Positions 1 through 8,105 of a stretch of 64,000 nt of DNA are shown here, piece after piece. A program made the translations under genes and the position numbers. Each line of letters begins with the position of its first letter. The stretch's first letter is position 1. The stretch covers positions 1 through 64,000 of the forward strand of contig NZ_SHKM01000002.1 of assembly GCF_004217225.1 (NCBI RefSeq). Direction: 5' to 3'. A model generated the notes under the pieces. That model worked only from the letters and a program-made list of their open reading frames with translations. It was not told the origin of the DNA and ran no database searches. Origin of the DNA: Azospira oryzae (GTDB lineage Bacteria > Pseudomonadota > Gammaproteobacteria > Burkholderiales > Rhodocyclaceae).

Positions 1-80
1 ATCTTTGTGCAAGCGCTTGATTCATTTGTCCGACCTAAGCCGGAACACCCAACCAAGCACCTACACCTATCGGTTGTCCT

Positions 81-94
81 ATTTTTTAAAGAGC
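81..94 (-). promoter_or_regulatory. boxA-like antitermination element of an rRNA leader
   Basis: On the minus strand this reads GCTCTTTAAAAAAT, close to the boxA core TGCTCTTTA that recruits the NusB/NusE antitermination complex in rRNA leaders. It lies downstream of the two promoters at 295-322 and 152-180, as expected for an rrn leader. The end of 16S itself is not visible, so the rRNA gene is inferred to begin left of position 1. Confidence 0.65.
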
Positions 95-151
95 TTGCAA
101 ATCAAGACTTTATCTCAATTTGCCGCGCCGCCGTAGCAACGAAAGACGCGC

Positions 152-180
152 ATTCTACACAGAGAAAAACAAGCCGTCAA
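152..180 (-). promoter_or_regulatory. rRNA-type sigma-70 promoter (promoter-proximal of two)
   Basis: The minus strand reads TTGACG (175-180), a 17-base spacer, then TAGAAT (152-157), followed by GCGCG. The near-consensus hexamers, optimal spacing and GC-rich discriminator are typical of growth-rate and ppGpp controlled rRNA promoters. Transcription would run left, off the window. Confidence 0.75.
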
Positions 181-232
181 ACAATTTTCAAAAATAATCA
201 ACCTTGAAAACGAAGCTACGCTTACTCTGGCA

Positions 233-262
233 GTCGATAACAACTTATTGTTTTTTATCGAC
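233..262. repeat. Inverted repeat between the two rRNA-type promoters
   Basis: The arms GTCGATAA (233-240) and TTATCGAC (255-262) pair perfectly around a 14-base centre that pairs partly. It falls inside the transcript starting at the upstream promoter. It could be a leader hairpin or a protein site, and nothing in the sequence decides which. Confidence 0.4.
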
Positions 263-294
263 TTTCCCCCGCCGCAAAGCAGCGAGAGAGGCGA

Positions 295-322
295 ATTATA
301 CAGGCCAAGAAACGCCAGTCAA
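295..322 (-). promoter_or_regulatory. rRNA-type sigma-70 promoter (upstream of two)
   Basis: The minus strand reads TTGACT (317-322), a 16-base spacer and a perfect TATAAT (295-300), then TCGCCTC. An A/T-rich stretch at about 323-345 sits where an UP element would be. With the promoter at 152-180 it forms a tandem pair. Between 346 and the M23 start at 519 I see no further gene, only the divergent regulatory region. Confidence 0.75.
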
Positions 323-518
323 TACAAAAATAGAAACTTTTACCCAGAATTACTCACAAAACCAAAATTTCCCTAATAAATCCATGTGTTGAAAAAAACA
401 GGTCGATACACGCTGCCGCTCCAGCAAACCCCGTATTACGCAACGACCCAGCCACTGGGATAGCAATGCGCACCATGCTAGACTGCCGCAGTTAAAATAG
501 CAGGGCAGGACACGCATC

Positions 519-1871
519 ATGCACCAGCACCCCGGCAGCCAACACACCTCATCCTTATTGCCTCGCCACAGCCCGCTCTACCACCTAAAAAAACATCCGG
601 GAGCCGCCGCCGTATTTGGAGCCTTGGCCCTATTCAGTATGGTGGCTGCATTTGGCCTACAACCCCCCTCGCCAAGCACCACCGAGCTTATCCCCCGTCC
701 CGTTGTAGAAGACCTTGCGCTTGCACTCGCCCACCCTTTGGATTTGGGCAACCAAGCCTATCTAAGAGAAGAAAAGGTACAAAAGGGCGACAGCCTAGCC
801 AACCTGCTCAACAGACTCGGCGTTAACGATGCACCAGCCCTGGATTACATCAAGCAAACCCCTGCCGCACACCCCATCTTTCGCCAACTAGCCCCCGGCA
901 AGTTAGTCACGGCCAGCACCAGTGACTCCGGAGAATTGCTACTCCTCAGTTTCCCACTGAACAATCGCGCAGAGAACTTGCTGATCGAAAGACACGGCAA
1001 TACCTTCAGAACAAGAGAAGCGCCCCTGGCTCTTCAATCCCAACTGGAAATGAAATCAGGCGAAATTCGTAGCTCGCTGTATGGAGCGACGGATGACGCA
1101 GGAATTCCTGACGCCGTAGCCAACCAGTTGGCGGAGATTTTTGGTGCAGATATCGACTTCCACAGAGACTTGCGCAAGGGAGACCGCTTCACCCTGATCT
1201 ACGAAATGTACCGCCACCAAGGTCAAAGCATTCGTAGCGGACGAATTCTTGCTGCAGAACTTGTAAATGCAGGAAAAGTCTTCCGTGCCGTTTATTTTGA
1301 AGACCCGAAGAGCAGCATCAAGGGAAGCTACTACACACCGGAAGGCAAGAGTTTACGCAAGGCCTTCCTCCGCTCCCCACTTGAGTTCTCCCGGATCACG
1401 TCTGGATTCACCAATGCCAGACTCCACCCAATTCTCCAACAATGGCGAGCGCACAAAGGCGTCGACTACGGTGCACCAACGGGAACCAAAGTACGCGCCA
1501 CCGGGGACGGTACCGTGGAGTTTATCGGACGCCAAGGCGGATATGGGAATCTGATCATCCTCCGCCATCAAGGTCGCTACTCCACCGCATATGGACACCT
1601 GAGCAGCTTCACCCCCCAGCTGCGTAAAGGCTCTCGGGTCAGCCAGGGCGAGCATATCGGCAACGTCGGCGCCACCGGCTGGGCAACCGGCCCCCACCTA
1701 CACTATGAATTTCGCATTGGCGGCGAACAAGTCAATCCCTTAGCAGTCCAGTTGCCTGGCGCACCATCACTTGAAACGGCGCAACTGTTGCAGTTTCGTC
1801 AGAAGACCCAGGATCTTCTGGCCCAGCTGGAAATGTTGAAACAAAGCGACATGGTTGCCTTTCAGGAGTAA
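519..1871 (+). CDS. M23 family peptidoglycan DD-metalloendopeptidase
   Basis: Predicted periplasmic zinc peptidase that cleaves peptide cross-links of peptidoglycan (450 aa). One hydrophobic anchor lies at about residues 27-47 (GAAAVFGALALFSMVAAFGL), followed by an OapA/LysM-like region around 80-150 and the LytM/M23 domain from about 300. The zinc-site motifs are intact: HKGVD with H312 and D316, and GPHLHYEF with H393 and H395, so this copy should be active, unlike EnvC at 57478. The ATG at 519 follows a GGCAGGA-like ribosome site. The gene diverges from the rRNA leader and shares a terminator with erpA. Among betaproteobacteria this gene often neighbours erpA, which supports the family call. 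Confidence 0.9.
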   Translation: MHQHPGSQHTSSLLPRHSPLYHLKKHPGAAAVFGALALFSMVAAFGLQPPSPSTTELIPRPVVEDLALALAHPLDLGNQAYLREEKVQKGDSLANLLNRLGVNDAPALDYIKQTPAAHPIFRQLAPGKLVTASTSDSGELLLLSFPLNNRAENLLIERHGNTFRTREAPLALQSQLEMKSGEIRSSLYGATDDAGIPDAVANQLAEIFGADIDFHRDLRKGDRFTLIYEMYRHQGQSIRSGRILAAELVNAGKVFRAVYFEDPKSSIKGSYYTPEGKSLRKAFLRSPLEFSRITSGFTNARLHPILQQWRAHKGVDYGAPTGTKVRATGDGTVEFIGRQGGYGNLIILRHQGRYSTAYGHLSSFTPQLRKGSRVSQGEHIGNVGATGWATGPHLHYEFRIGGEQVNPLAVQLPGAPSLETAQLLQFRQKTQDLLAQLEMLKQSDMVAFQE

Positions 1872-1890
1872 GACCCCTCACACCCCAAAC

Positions 1891-1920
1891 AAAAAAGCCT
1901 CGCAGATGCGAGGCTTTTTT
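1891..1920. terminator. Bidirectional Rho-independent terminator
   Basis: GCCTCGC and GCGAGGC form a stem flanked by six A on the left and six T on the right, so it can end both the rightward M23 transcript and the leftward erpA transcript. Confidence 0.9.
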
Positions 1921-1941
1921 GAGAGCACAGACTGAAGCGCA

Positions 1942-2289
1942 CTATACGGAAAACGAGGAACCGCAGCCGCAGGTAGAGGAGGCGTTTGGATTCTTGATCA
2001 CAAACTGGGAACCTTCCAACCCCTCGGAGTAGTCGATCTCGGCACCGACCAGATACTGAAAGCTCATCGGATCGATCAGAAGGGTCACACCATTCTTGTC
2101 CAACACGGTATCGTCCTCGTTTGCCACTTCGTCAAACGTGAAGCCGTACTGGAAACCAGAGCAGCCACCACCGGTCACAAAAACCCGCAGCTTGAGCTCA
2201 GCATTACCCTCTTCTTCAATCAACTCCCGAACTTTGCTGGCAGCACTATCAGTAAAAACCAAGGGCAGACCATCAGCAACTGCATTCAT
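1942..2289 (-). CDS. erpA: Iron-sulfur cluster insertion protein ErpA
   Basis: A-type carrier (115 aa) that delivers Fe-S clusters to apoproteins in the cytoplasm, including enzymes of isoprenoid synthesis and respiration. The three cluster ligands are visible: C43 in [10 protein letters not shown] and C107/C109 in the C-terminal STCGCGSSF. Length and the VRELIEEEG / LRVFVTGGG pattern match the family. It is transcribed leftward alone, ending at the hairpin 1891-1920. Confidence 0.95.
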   Translation of the reverse strand: MNAVADGLPLVFTDSAASKVRELIEEEGNAELKLRVFVTGGGCSGFQYGFTFDEVANEDDTVLDKNGVTLLIDPMSFQYLVGAEIDYSEGLEGSQFVIKNPNASSTCGCGSSFSV

Positions 2290-2333
2290 AACGCACTCCT
2301 AAACTAAAAACTTGAATCCTATTAGTACCGCCG

Positions 2334-2744
2334 TCAGTTACTTGAAGCTGCCAATTTAAGCTCGACAGTCTTCGCATTAGACTGATGAATCAGCCTTCCC
2401 TGAACCACAGCACCTTGCTGCATCTCCAGGCTGTTGTACTCCACGTCACCTGTGACCTTGGCACACGGCTGAAGTTCAAGGGTTTCGGTTGCATGCACCG
2501 GACCAATCACTGTCCCATTGATCACCACGTGCGCAACATTTATCACCCCTTCAATACGCGCATGCTCACTAACAACTAGGGTCGACGGCTGATCTTGGGC
2601 GGCCTCGACATTTCCCTTTATTTCACCATCAATGCGCAGGCCACCACTGAACTGAACATTACCTTCCAAGCGAGTACCAGCACCAATAAGACTATCAATA
2701 CGGTTCTGGGGCTTGCTAGCACCATTCTTCTTGCCACCAAACAT
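2334..2744 (-). CDS. Bactofilin (polymer-forming cytoskeletal protein)
   Basis: A 136 aa bactofilin. The central region, about residues 18-115, is built of short beta-helix turns (GNVQFSGGLRIDGEIKGNV and similar), flanked by short disordered ends, as in the family. Bactofilins polymerise without nucleotide and act as scaffolds for cell-wall enzymes or polar structures. It is the downstream partner of the membrane coiled-coil gene at 2765, separated by 20 bases, so the two are probably co-transcribed and may form one membrane-attached scaffold (inference). Confidence 0.9.
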   Translation of the reverse strand: MFGGKKNGASKPQNRIDSLIGAGTRLEGNVQFSGGLRIDGEIKGNVEAAQDQPSTLVVSEHARIEGVINVAHVVINGTVIGPVHATETLELQPCAKVTGDVEYNSLEMQQGAVVQGRLIHQSNAKTVELKLAASSN

Positions 2745-2764
2745 GGAGCCTCCTCACTTAGGTA

Positions 2765-3526
2765 TCAAAGCGACAGGGACTGCTTGGCACGCACGGAACC
2801 GTCCTGCACCAAACGCGCCTCTACCCCCTTAAGAACAGTACCTTTGGGGATAGAAAAATAACCTTCAGTCCGAAGGAACCGCTTGATTTCCAAACGGAAC
2901 TTCCCCGCCGCCGAGTCCCCCTCGGCGGGAAGAATCATCATAACATCTTTGCCCGCCTGCTGCACTTTGAGGTGGAACTGGAGAAGCCCTCGGAACTCCT
3001 TGGAACGAGCCCCCGACTCCATCGCAATCAATAGCCGGTATCGATAGCGCCCCTCCTCGCCTTCTGGCTCCACCCTCAACCGGCTAATCTTCAAACCATC
3101 CTCTGATGCCCCAACCCCAGGCACGATGCTTTCAAAGAAAGCCAAATCCTCTTTCAGACTGGCATTTTCCTGCTCAAGCTGAGCAACCTGGCGCAGAAGG
3201 CGCTCCTTCGCGGAACGCTCAATCTGAACACTGCTTTCCCCCGCCGCCGAGGACTGACGCAGCACAGCCAACTCAGTCTCCAGAGCCTCAGTTCGAGTCC
3301 GCAGAGACGATATCTCCCGATCGGACTCCCGGCTATGAAATCCTGCAAAGCGCCGCCCCACGTCATACACCCAGGCCGCAGCAGCCAAAGACAAGGATAG
3401 CAACGCCACAACCAACAAAAGCCGCCAGTACCAGGAAACATGAGTACGAACAGCCACTTTGGGCGCACTTATCCCAAACCGCTGCCGCAGACGCTTACGA
3501 ATCAATGATGTCGCCAACACGGCCAT
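2765..3526 (-). CDS. DUF6776-like membrane-anchored coiled-coil protein
   Basis: 253 aa with a basic N-terminus, one transmembrane segment at about 32-54 (WRLLLVVALLSLSLAAAAWV), a coiled coil at about 70-125 rich in E, L and R, and a periplasmic C-terminal domain of beta character ending in KQSLSL. The architecture fits the betaproteobacterial DUF6776 family found directly upstream of bactofilin genes. Function is unknown. The pairing suggests a role in bactofilin anchoring or cell-envelope organisation. Confidence 0.7.
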   Translation of the reverse strand: MAVLATSLIRKRLRQRFGISAPKVAVRTHVSWYWRLLLVVALLSLSLAAAAWVYDVGRRFAGFHSRESDREISSLRTRTEALETELAVLRQSSAAGESSVQIERSAKERLLRQVAQLEQENASLKEDLAFFESIVPGVGASEDGLKISRLRVEPEGEEGRYRYRLLIAMESGARSKEFRGLLQFHLKVQQAGKDVMMILPAEGDSAAGKFRLEIKRFLRTEGYFSIPKGTVLKGVEARLVQDGSVRAKQSLSL

Positions 3527-3665
3527 GGGTTCCCAAGCAACGGATTATCACCGCGCACCGCGGCGGATGAAGACAAATCCAGCGACAATCCTTTGAACCA
3601 ACACGCTGGACAGCGTCGAGCCATCTTAAACGCCCCAATCTTTACCAACAAGTCCGGATCAAGCA

Positions 3666-3691
3666 AAAAAAAAGCCGCCCAAGAGGCGGCT
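3666..3691 (-). terminator. Rho-independent terminator of rplM-rpsI
   Basis: AGCCGCC (3673-3679) pairs with GGCGGCT (3685-3691). On the minus strand the stem is followed by nine T, ending the ribosomal protein operon. Confidence 0.9.
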
Positions 3692-3708
3692 CTTTTTCAC
3701 AGCGCTGA

Positions 3709-4101
3709 TTAACGCTTGGAGAACTGCTTGCGGCGACGAGCCTTGTGGAAACCGACTTTCTTACGCTCAACTTCGCGGGCATCACGAGTCACGAACCCAG
3801 CCTTAGACAGAGCAGATTTCAGAGCAGCATCATAAGCAATCAACGCACGGGTGATGCCATGACGAACGGCACCGGCCTGACCAGATTCACCACCGCCAGT
3901 AACATTGACCTTGATATCGAAGCCAGCGACCTGCTCAACCAACTCCAGGGGCTGACGCACGATCATGCGGCCGGTTTCACGGGAGAAGAATTGGTCAACC
4001 GGCTTGCCATTAACAACGATGTTGCCGGAACCGCGCTTCATGAAGACGCGAGCAACAGCGCTCTTGCGGCGACCGGTGCCATAAAAATAGTTTTCAGCCA
4101 T
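3709..4101 (-). CDS. rpsI: 30S ribosomal protein uS9
   Basis: 130 aa. The N-terminal [16 protein letters not shown] and the basic C-terminal tail ending [17 protein letters not shown], which reaches the P-site tRNA, identify uS9. It lies 9 bases after rplM in the usual rplM-rpsI operon and ends at the terminator 3666-3691. Confidence 0.98.
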   Translation of the reverse strand: MAENYFYGTGRRKSAVARVFMKRGSGNIVVNGKPVDQFFSRETGRMIVRQPLELVEQVAGFDIKVNVTGGGESGQAGAVRHGITRALIAYDAALKSALSKAGFVTRDAREVERKKVGFHKARRRKQFSKR

Positions 4102-4110
4102 GACAGTACC

Positions 4111-4539
4111 TTAGATATCCAGGGTTTTGGGCTGCTGAGCGCTATGGGGGTGTTCAGCACCAGCGTAGCACTTCATCTTCTTCAGCATGGCGTAGCCGAG
4201 CGGGCCCTTGGGCAGCATGCCCTTAACAGCCTTTTCCAGCACACGAGCGGGGAAACGCTGCTGCAGCTTGGTGAAGTTAGTTTCATAGATACCACCGGGG
4301 TAACCGCTATGCCGGTAATACTTCTTGTCCTCGGCCTTGTTACCGGTGACACGAAGCTTCTCAACATTGGTCACGACGATGAAGTCGCCGGTATCAACGT
4401 GAGGGGTGTAAATTGCCTTGTGCTTACCACGCAGCCGGCGAGCGATTTCAGTGGCGAGGCGGCCGAGCACCTTGTCTGTGGCGTCCACCACATACCACTC
4501 GCGCTTCACCTCATGGGGTTTAGCGGAAAAAGTTTTCAT
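4111..4539 (-). CDS. rplM: 50S ribosomal protein uL13
   Basis: 142 aa from the ATG at 4539, which is preceded by AAGGAC and begins [20 protein letters not shown]. An open frame continues 40 codons upstream, but it crosses the promoter at 4576-4605 and lacks homology to the family, so it is not used. Conserved uL13 motifs include [19 protein letters not shown] and YRHSGYPGG. Confidence 0.97.
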   Translation of the reverse strand: MKTFSAKPHEVKREWYVVDATDKVLGRLATEIARRLRGKHKAIYTPHVDTGDFIVVTNVEKLRVTGNKAEDKKYYRHSGYPGGIYETNFTKLQQRFPARVLEKAVKGMLPKGPLGYAMLKKMKCYAGAEHPHSAQQPKTLDI

Positions 4540-4575
4540 CTGGGCCGTCCTTAGCCTAATCACAGAAAGCCGCGG

Positions 4576-4605
4576 ATTATATGGGGGCAGAACACCCCGT
4601 GTCAA
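4576..4605 (-). promoter_or_regulatory. Promoter of rplM-rpsI
   Basis: The minus strand reads TTGACA (4600-4605), an 18-base spacer and TATAAT (4576-4581), followed by the GC-rich CCGCGGC discriminator. It sits 37 bases before the rplM start and downstream of the hairpin at 4647-4670, so that hairpin is not part of the ribosomal mRNA. Confidence 0.85.
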
Positions 4606-4640
4606 TGCCTTCTTGGCAGACAACACAATCCAGCGCCAAC

Positions 4641-4755
4641 AAAAAAAGCGCGACTCCAAGGAGTCGCGCTAAATCCACACCAAAGGAGGAGGGTGGAGGA
4701 GACAAACTGCAAGCATGAGCCGCACCAAAACCTACGTACAACTCACACTCAAGTT
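4641..4755 (-). ncRNA. Candidate small RNA with tandem anti-Shine-Dalgarno motif
   Basis: On the minus strand a promoter TTGATT (4785-4790), 17-base spacer, GATAAT (4762-4767) predicts a start near 4755. The RNA ends at an 11-bp stem with a 2-base loop (4647-4657 paired with 4660-4670) followed by seven T. Between them, 4685-4701 reads CTCCTCCACCCTCCTCC on the RNA strand: two CUCCUCC blocks complementary to ribosome binding sites. No protein-coding gene lies on this strand here. The design resembles the Rfam family called Betaproteobacteria toxic small RNA, but I cannot run the covariance model. Confidence 0.7.
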
Positions 4756-4821
4756 GAGTTAATTATCACTAAAGGCAAGGTCGAAATCAAGTAATTTTTT
4801 GTGCGATGCACCAGTATTTTT

Positions 4822-4850
4822 TTGATTTGTCGATAATGTTTATGTATAAA
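4822..4850 (+). promoter_or_regulatory. Probable promoter of the OsmC-family gene
   Basis: TTGATT (4822-4827), a 17-base spacer and TATAAA (4845-4850), pointing right and divergent from the small RNA promoter. It would give a leader of about 180 bases before the GTG at 5040. The rest of the 500-base gap between rplM and this gene is accounted for by the rplM promoter and the small RNA. Confidence 0.5.
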
Positions 4851-5039
4851 ACACAACCCAATGTTTTGAATGATCAAATTCAATTTATCAGAAATTGATT
4901 TACCAATTCGTAATTTCACAACCACCTCAGAAGCAAGCCAACACCCCTTGCATTTGTGCGGCGCAACAATACGCACCACTCCCGGCCATCTGATAGAGCC
5001 CTTAGAATGCGCCCTTCCAATAAATGGAGAGGTCTCATC

Positions 5040-5456
5040 GTGGAATGCAAAGTTAAATGGGTTGATGGAATGGCTTTTCTGGCGGAAACAGGCAGCAACC
5101 ATACTGTGATGATGGACGGCGCCCCGGAAGCTGGAGGTCGCAACCTGGCTCCCCGCCCGATGGAGCTATTGCTGGCAGGCACAGGAGGATGTACTGCCTT
5201 TGATGTTGTCCTGATCCTGAAAAAAGGACGTCATGAAGTTAGTGACTGCGAAGTAACGCTCCATGCCGAGCGCGCCGCCACAGACCCCAAAGTCTTCACG
5301 AAAATTCATTTCGCCTTCAAGGTCACCGGGAAAAATCTCAAGCAAGCCGCAGTGGAACGGGCTATCGAACTATCCAAGGAGAAGTACTGCTCCGCCTCAA
5401 TCATGCTGGGCAAAACAGCCACCATCACGCACGAACTTGAAGTGGTCGAAGCATAG
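5040..5456 (+). CDS. OsmC family protein (YhfA-like)
   Basis: 138 aa from a GTG at 5040 preceded by GGAGAGG. The longer open frame from 4956 adds 28 residues without family similarity. The fold markers are two conserved cysteines, in AGTGGCTAFDVVLILKK and in KEKYCSASIMLGK, the thiol pair used by OsmC/Ohr proteins to reduce hydroperoxides. The YhfA subgroup has no firmly established substrate, so organic peroxide detoxification is inference from the family. Monocistronic and convergent with coq7. Confidence 0.85.
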   Translation: MECKVKWVDGMAFLAETGSNHTVMMDGAPEAGGRNLAPRPMELLLAGTGGCTAFDVVLILKKGRHEVSDCEVTLHAERAATDPKVFTKIHFAFKVTGKNLKQAAVERAIELSKEKYCSASIMLGKTATITHELEVVEA

Positions 5457-5462
5457 AATGCC

Positions 5463-5489
5463 TGCCCCAGGCCTACCGAGCCTGGGGCA
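5463..5489. terminator. Hairpin between convergent osmC-like gene and coq7
   Basis: TGCCCCAGGC (5463-5472) pairs perfectly with GCCTGGGGCA (5480-5489) around a 7-base loop. There is no clear T tract on either side, so it is a likely shared terminator or mRNA 3' stabiliser. Confidence 0.5.
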
Positions 5490-5493
5490 TACC

Positions 5494-6117
5494 TCATAGA
5501 TAGTAGGCAACCCCCGTCATCACTTTTGACGACAACTTCATCGCAAGCCTGACCGGACCGGGCAAGTCCACTCCTCCGAGACTAACAGCCGTCTGCGCAT
5601 GGCTCATCTCATCAAATTTCATCTGGCTCACAATGCTTCTTGAACGCTGATCAGCCAGGGGCAAGCGCCGTAAATGGCTATCAAGATGGCGTTCGACCTG
5701 GCGTTCTGTCTCAGCCAGAAATCCAAGATTCCACGAATCACCAGCCTTTCCCGCCACGCCCCCCAGCGCCAGCGACCCCGCATACCACAGCGGATTCAAA
5801 AAGCTTTTACGTCCGCCCAACTCCTGAATTCGCCTTTCGGTCCACGCAAGGTGCTCCGTTTCTTCCCAGGCCGCATGCTCCAGCGCCTGCTTGATCACCA
5901 CATTCTTCGACGTCAGTGCCTGCCCCTGATACAAGGCCTGGGCGCATATCTCACCACAGTGATTGACCCGCATCAGCGCCGCGGCGTGACGCTTCTCCTC
6001 CGGAGACAATTCAGGCATCGGCACATCAGATCCTGGAACAGAGCGGCGAGTCGGCGCAGGGGCGAATACGGCTCGAAGCGCTTTATCAAACTCGACAATC
6101 AGGCGATCAATGCTCAT
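5494..6117 (-). CDS. coq7: Demethoxyubiquinone hydroxylase Coq7
   Basis: 207 aa di-iron monooxygenase of ubiquinone synthesis that hydroxylates 2-polyprenyl-3-methyl-6-methoxy-1,4-benzoquinone. The carboxylate/histidine ligand set of the four-helix bundle is present: E56 in [12 protein letters not shown]86 and H89 in EETEH, E138 in AETERQ, and E170 and H173 in DEMSH. Length matches proteobacterial Coq7. It is the last gene of a leftward group with the CNP1-like, CBS and rppH genes. Confidence 0.95.
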   Translation of the reverse strand: MSIDRLIVEFDKALRAVFAPAPTRRSVPGSDVPMPELSPEEKRHAAALMRVNHCGEICAQALYQGQALTSKNVVIKQALEHAAWEETEHLAWTERRIQELGGRKSFLNPLWYAGSLALGGVAGKAGDSWNLGFLAETERQVERHLDSHLRRLPLADQRSRSIVSQMKFDEMSHAQTAVSLGGVDLPGPVRLAMKLSSKVMTGVAYYL

Positions 6118-6138
6118 TCAGCAGTCCTTAGCCGAAAG

Positions 6139-6705
6139 CTAGCGGGGCACATCCGGATGCCCACCTGCCTTCAATGCAGCCACACCCTCCTGGGCCGTTC
6201 GGATCGCCACACCCCCAGGACAAAAATACTCCCGGGAAAGCGCGGCATGGTGCCGGTTCACCATCTTGTTCTCCACAAGCCCCCATTGGTTGGAGCGAGC
6301 CTTTGACCAACTCCCATCCGGGCGGCCAAAAGCGTAGAGACGACGCTCCCGGGTATCACATCTCAAACCCTCATAACTGACGTTCCGAGCCCCCCCTTGG
6401 GCCACGACAACGAGCACATAGCGCACCACCCCATCAGACCCCACTGAAATGGTGGCTCCATCAACGCTGAACACCCCCTGGGCAGTGGGACTGACATAAA
6501 AGGGAATCAGAGTCTCTTCCCGGGGCGCGGGCGGCAACTGAGTCTCGACCTCCTGCCAAGGCTTCTTGTCGAACTCGTCGTCAAAGTTATAAACCGTCCC
6601 CTGAGGAGGGAAAAGAATGGCCGGCAAATCCGCCAAGACCTGCTGACTGAGACACAGCCCGAGGGCAGCCAGCAAACTGCACAGTTTGGAATATTTCACG
6701 AACAC
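6139..6705 (-). CDS. CNP1-like family exported protein
   Basis: 188 aa with a signal peptide (LCSLLAALGLCLSQQVLA, cleavage near residue 25), so probably periplasmic. The mature part has the pattern of the betaproteobacterial CNP1-like family: a FDDEFDKKPWQE region, two cysteines (in GLRCDTRERR and EYFCPGG) that may form a disulfide, and a RRLYAFGRPDGSW segment. Function unknown. It lies 21 bases upstream of coq7 on the same strand. Confidence 0.75.
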   Translation of the reverse strand: MFVKYSKLCSLLAALGLCLSQQVLADLPAILFPPQGTVYNFDDEFDKKPWQEVETQLPPAPREETLIPFYVSPTAQGVFSVDGATISVGSDGVVRYVLVVVAQGGARNVSYEGLRCDTRERRLYAFGRPDGSWSKARSNQWGLVENKMVNRHHAALSREYFCPGGVAIRTAQEGVAALKAGGHPDVPR

Positions 6706-6755
6706 TGCCTGTCACGTTAATAAGGACGGGGAACCGTCACTTAACCAGAAAGCCG

Positions 6756-7367
6756 CTATACCTCCGGCTGGGAAATCACAGCCTCGATTTCCGCAAAGGT
6801 ACGCGCCACCTCGGTGGTGTGCAAAGGAATGCCCAACTGGCGCGCGACTTGGGAGGCCGAGAACACCCCCCGAACCATCTGCCGCCCGCCCAGGGGATCG
6901 AAATCCACCACCAGCGCATGCTGACGCCCTGAGTATTTGAGCGTTTCGACGACATTTCCCACATCTGCGCGCAGGACGTCCCCGATATGCAGCACCTCGA
7001 TTTCATCCCGAGGCGTCATGATATCCGCCACTCGGACATCCTCATGCCGCACGCCCCGATTGCGCACGACCTGGAGCGGTCGCTCCCCTAGGATATCCCG
7101 GGCGGTCACCAGCCCGACGACATCCCCTCGGGCGTCGACAACCAGCAAGGAACGAACCCCCCGCACAATCATGGCCTGGTTGGCCACATCAATGTGGGTG
7201 GATGCCTCAATAGTGGCTGCAGCCACCAGCTTGAGATCAGTCATGACTTCAAGCGCCGGGGAATCAACCCGGACCGGCTGGGGAGAAAAATAGGTGGGTT
7301 GATGATAACCAGCCCCATCGGCCAGACGGGTTATTGGAAGCGGCTTGTACTCGGTTTTCGCGACCAT
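6756..7367 (-). CDS. CBS-domain pair protein
   Basis: 203 aa from the ATG at 7367, chosen because AAGGAG lies 6 bases before it; an in-frame start 11 codons upstream lacks such a site. Two CBS motifs are visible, at about 60-115 (VRGVRSLLVVDARGDVVGLV) and 125-190 (ADIMTPRDEIEVLHIGDVL). CBS pairs sense adenine nucleotides or S-adenosylmethionine, but a stand-alone pair gives no clue to its effector or partner. Same strand and close spacing to rppH suggest co-transcription. Confidence 0.85.
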   Translation of the reverse strand: MVAKTEYKPLPITRLADGAGYHQPTYFSPQPVRVDSPALEVMTDLKLVAAATIEASTHIDVANQAMIVRGVRSLLVVDARGDVVGLVTARDILGERPLQVVRNRGVRHEDVRVADIMTPRDEIEVLHIGDVLRADVGNVVETLKYSGRQHALVVDFDPLGGRQMVRGVFSASQVARQLGIPLHTTEVARTFAEIEAVISQPEV

Positions 7368-7421
7368 TGCTATCTCCTTGACTAGAGGACGACGGACCAC
7401 ACCTGCGAAACCAAAGAAAAC

Positions 7422-7946
7422 CTAATTCCCAATCTCCAGCGGGCGCCGAATGCGGCCGGGAGCCCGCCCACGATCGGCGTCAATATAACGGACCAGTTCG
7501 TTCAGCGCCTGCTGATAAACGCCACGCTTGAACTCGATCACTGCATCCAACGGAATCCAGTAATCGTTCCAGCGCCACGCATCAAATTCAGGGTGACTGG
7601 TTGCCCGGAGGCACACATCGCTGTCGCGGCCCACAAGGCGCAACAGAAACCAAATCTGTTTCTGCCCCTTGTAGCTGCCACGCCATTCGCGCTTGATCCA
7701 TTGCGTCGGCACGTCATAACGCAGCCAATCCTTGGTTCGACCGAGGATGCGCACGTGTTCGGGCTTTAACCCGACCTCCTCGTGCAACTCCCTGAACATG
7801 GCCTGCTCCGGCGTTTCGCCGCGCTTGATGCCACCTTGGGGGAACTGCCAGGAATGCTCACGAATACGCTTGCCCCAGAAAACCTCGTTTTTTGCGTTAC
7901 AAAGAATGATGCCGACGTTCGGGCGATAGCCTTCACGGTCGAGCAT
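7422..7946 (-). CDS. rppH: RNA pyrophosphohydrolase RppH
   Basis: 174 aa Nudix hydrolase that removes pyrophosphate from 5' ends of mRNA and so starts RNase E dependent decay. The complete Nudix box runs from G38 to L60 (E44, R52, E53, E56, E57). The N-terminal [17 protein letters not shown] and the WQFPQGGI segment are characteristic of RppH/YgdP. First gene of the leftward rppH-CBS-CNP1-coq7 group and divergent from proS, a common arrangement in betaproteobacteria. Confidence 0.95.
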   Translation of the reverse strand: MLDREGYRPNVGIILCNAKNEVFWGKRIREHSWQFPQGGIKRGETPEQAMFRELHEEVGLKPEHVRILGRTKDWLRYDVPTQWIKREWRGSYKGQKQIWFLLRLVGRDSDVCLRATSHPEFDAWRWNDYWIPLDAVIEFKRGVYQQALNELVRYIDADRGRAPGRIRRPLEIGN

Positions 7947-8105
7947 GGAAAACCTGCATCAAATATTGGGTTGAAAGCATTCTTTCACAATTCCACATAC
8001 TTGGAAAGGAAGGCCATCGGCCGGAAACAAGCCAATACCCGGCATCCCATGACGGTCCGTCGTCTTGTAGAATTAGATTTTTAGCCCGTCAAAAGATTCA
8101 ATCCC

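Noticed and set aside
4647-4670. Terminator hairpin as an attenuator of rplM-rpsI.
   Set aside because: A consensus promoter at 4576-4605 lies between it and rplM, so the ribosomal mRNA starts after the hairpin.
4715-4762. A 15-codon plus-strand frame with a GGAGGAG ribosome-site-like tract upstream.
   Set aside because: The GGAGGAG tract is the complement of the CTCCTCC blocks of the minus-strand small RNA, and no plus-strand terminator or close promoter frames it.
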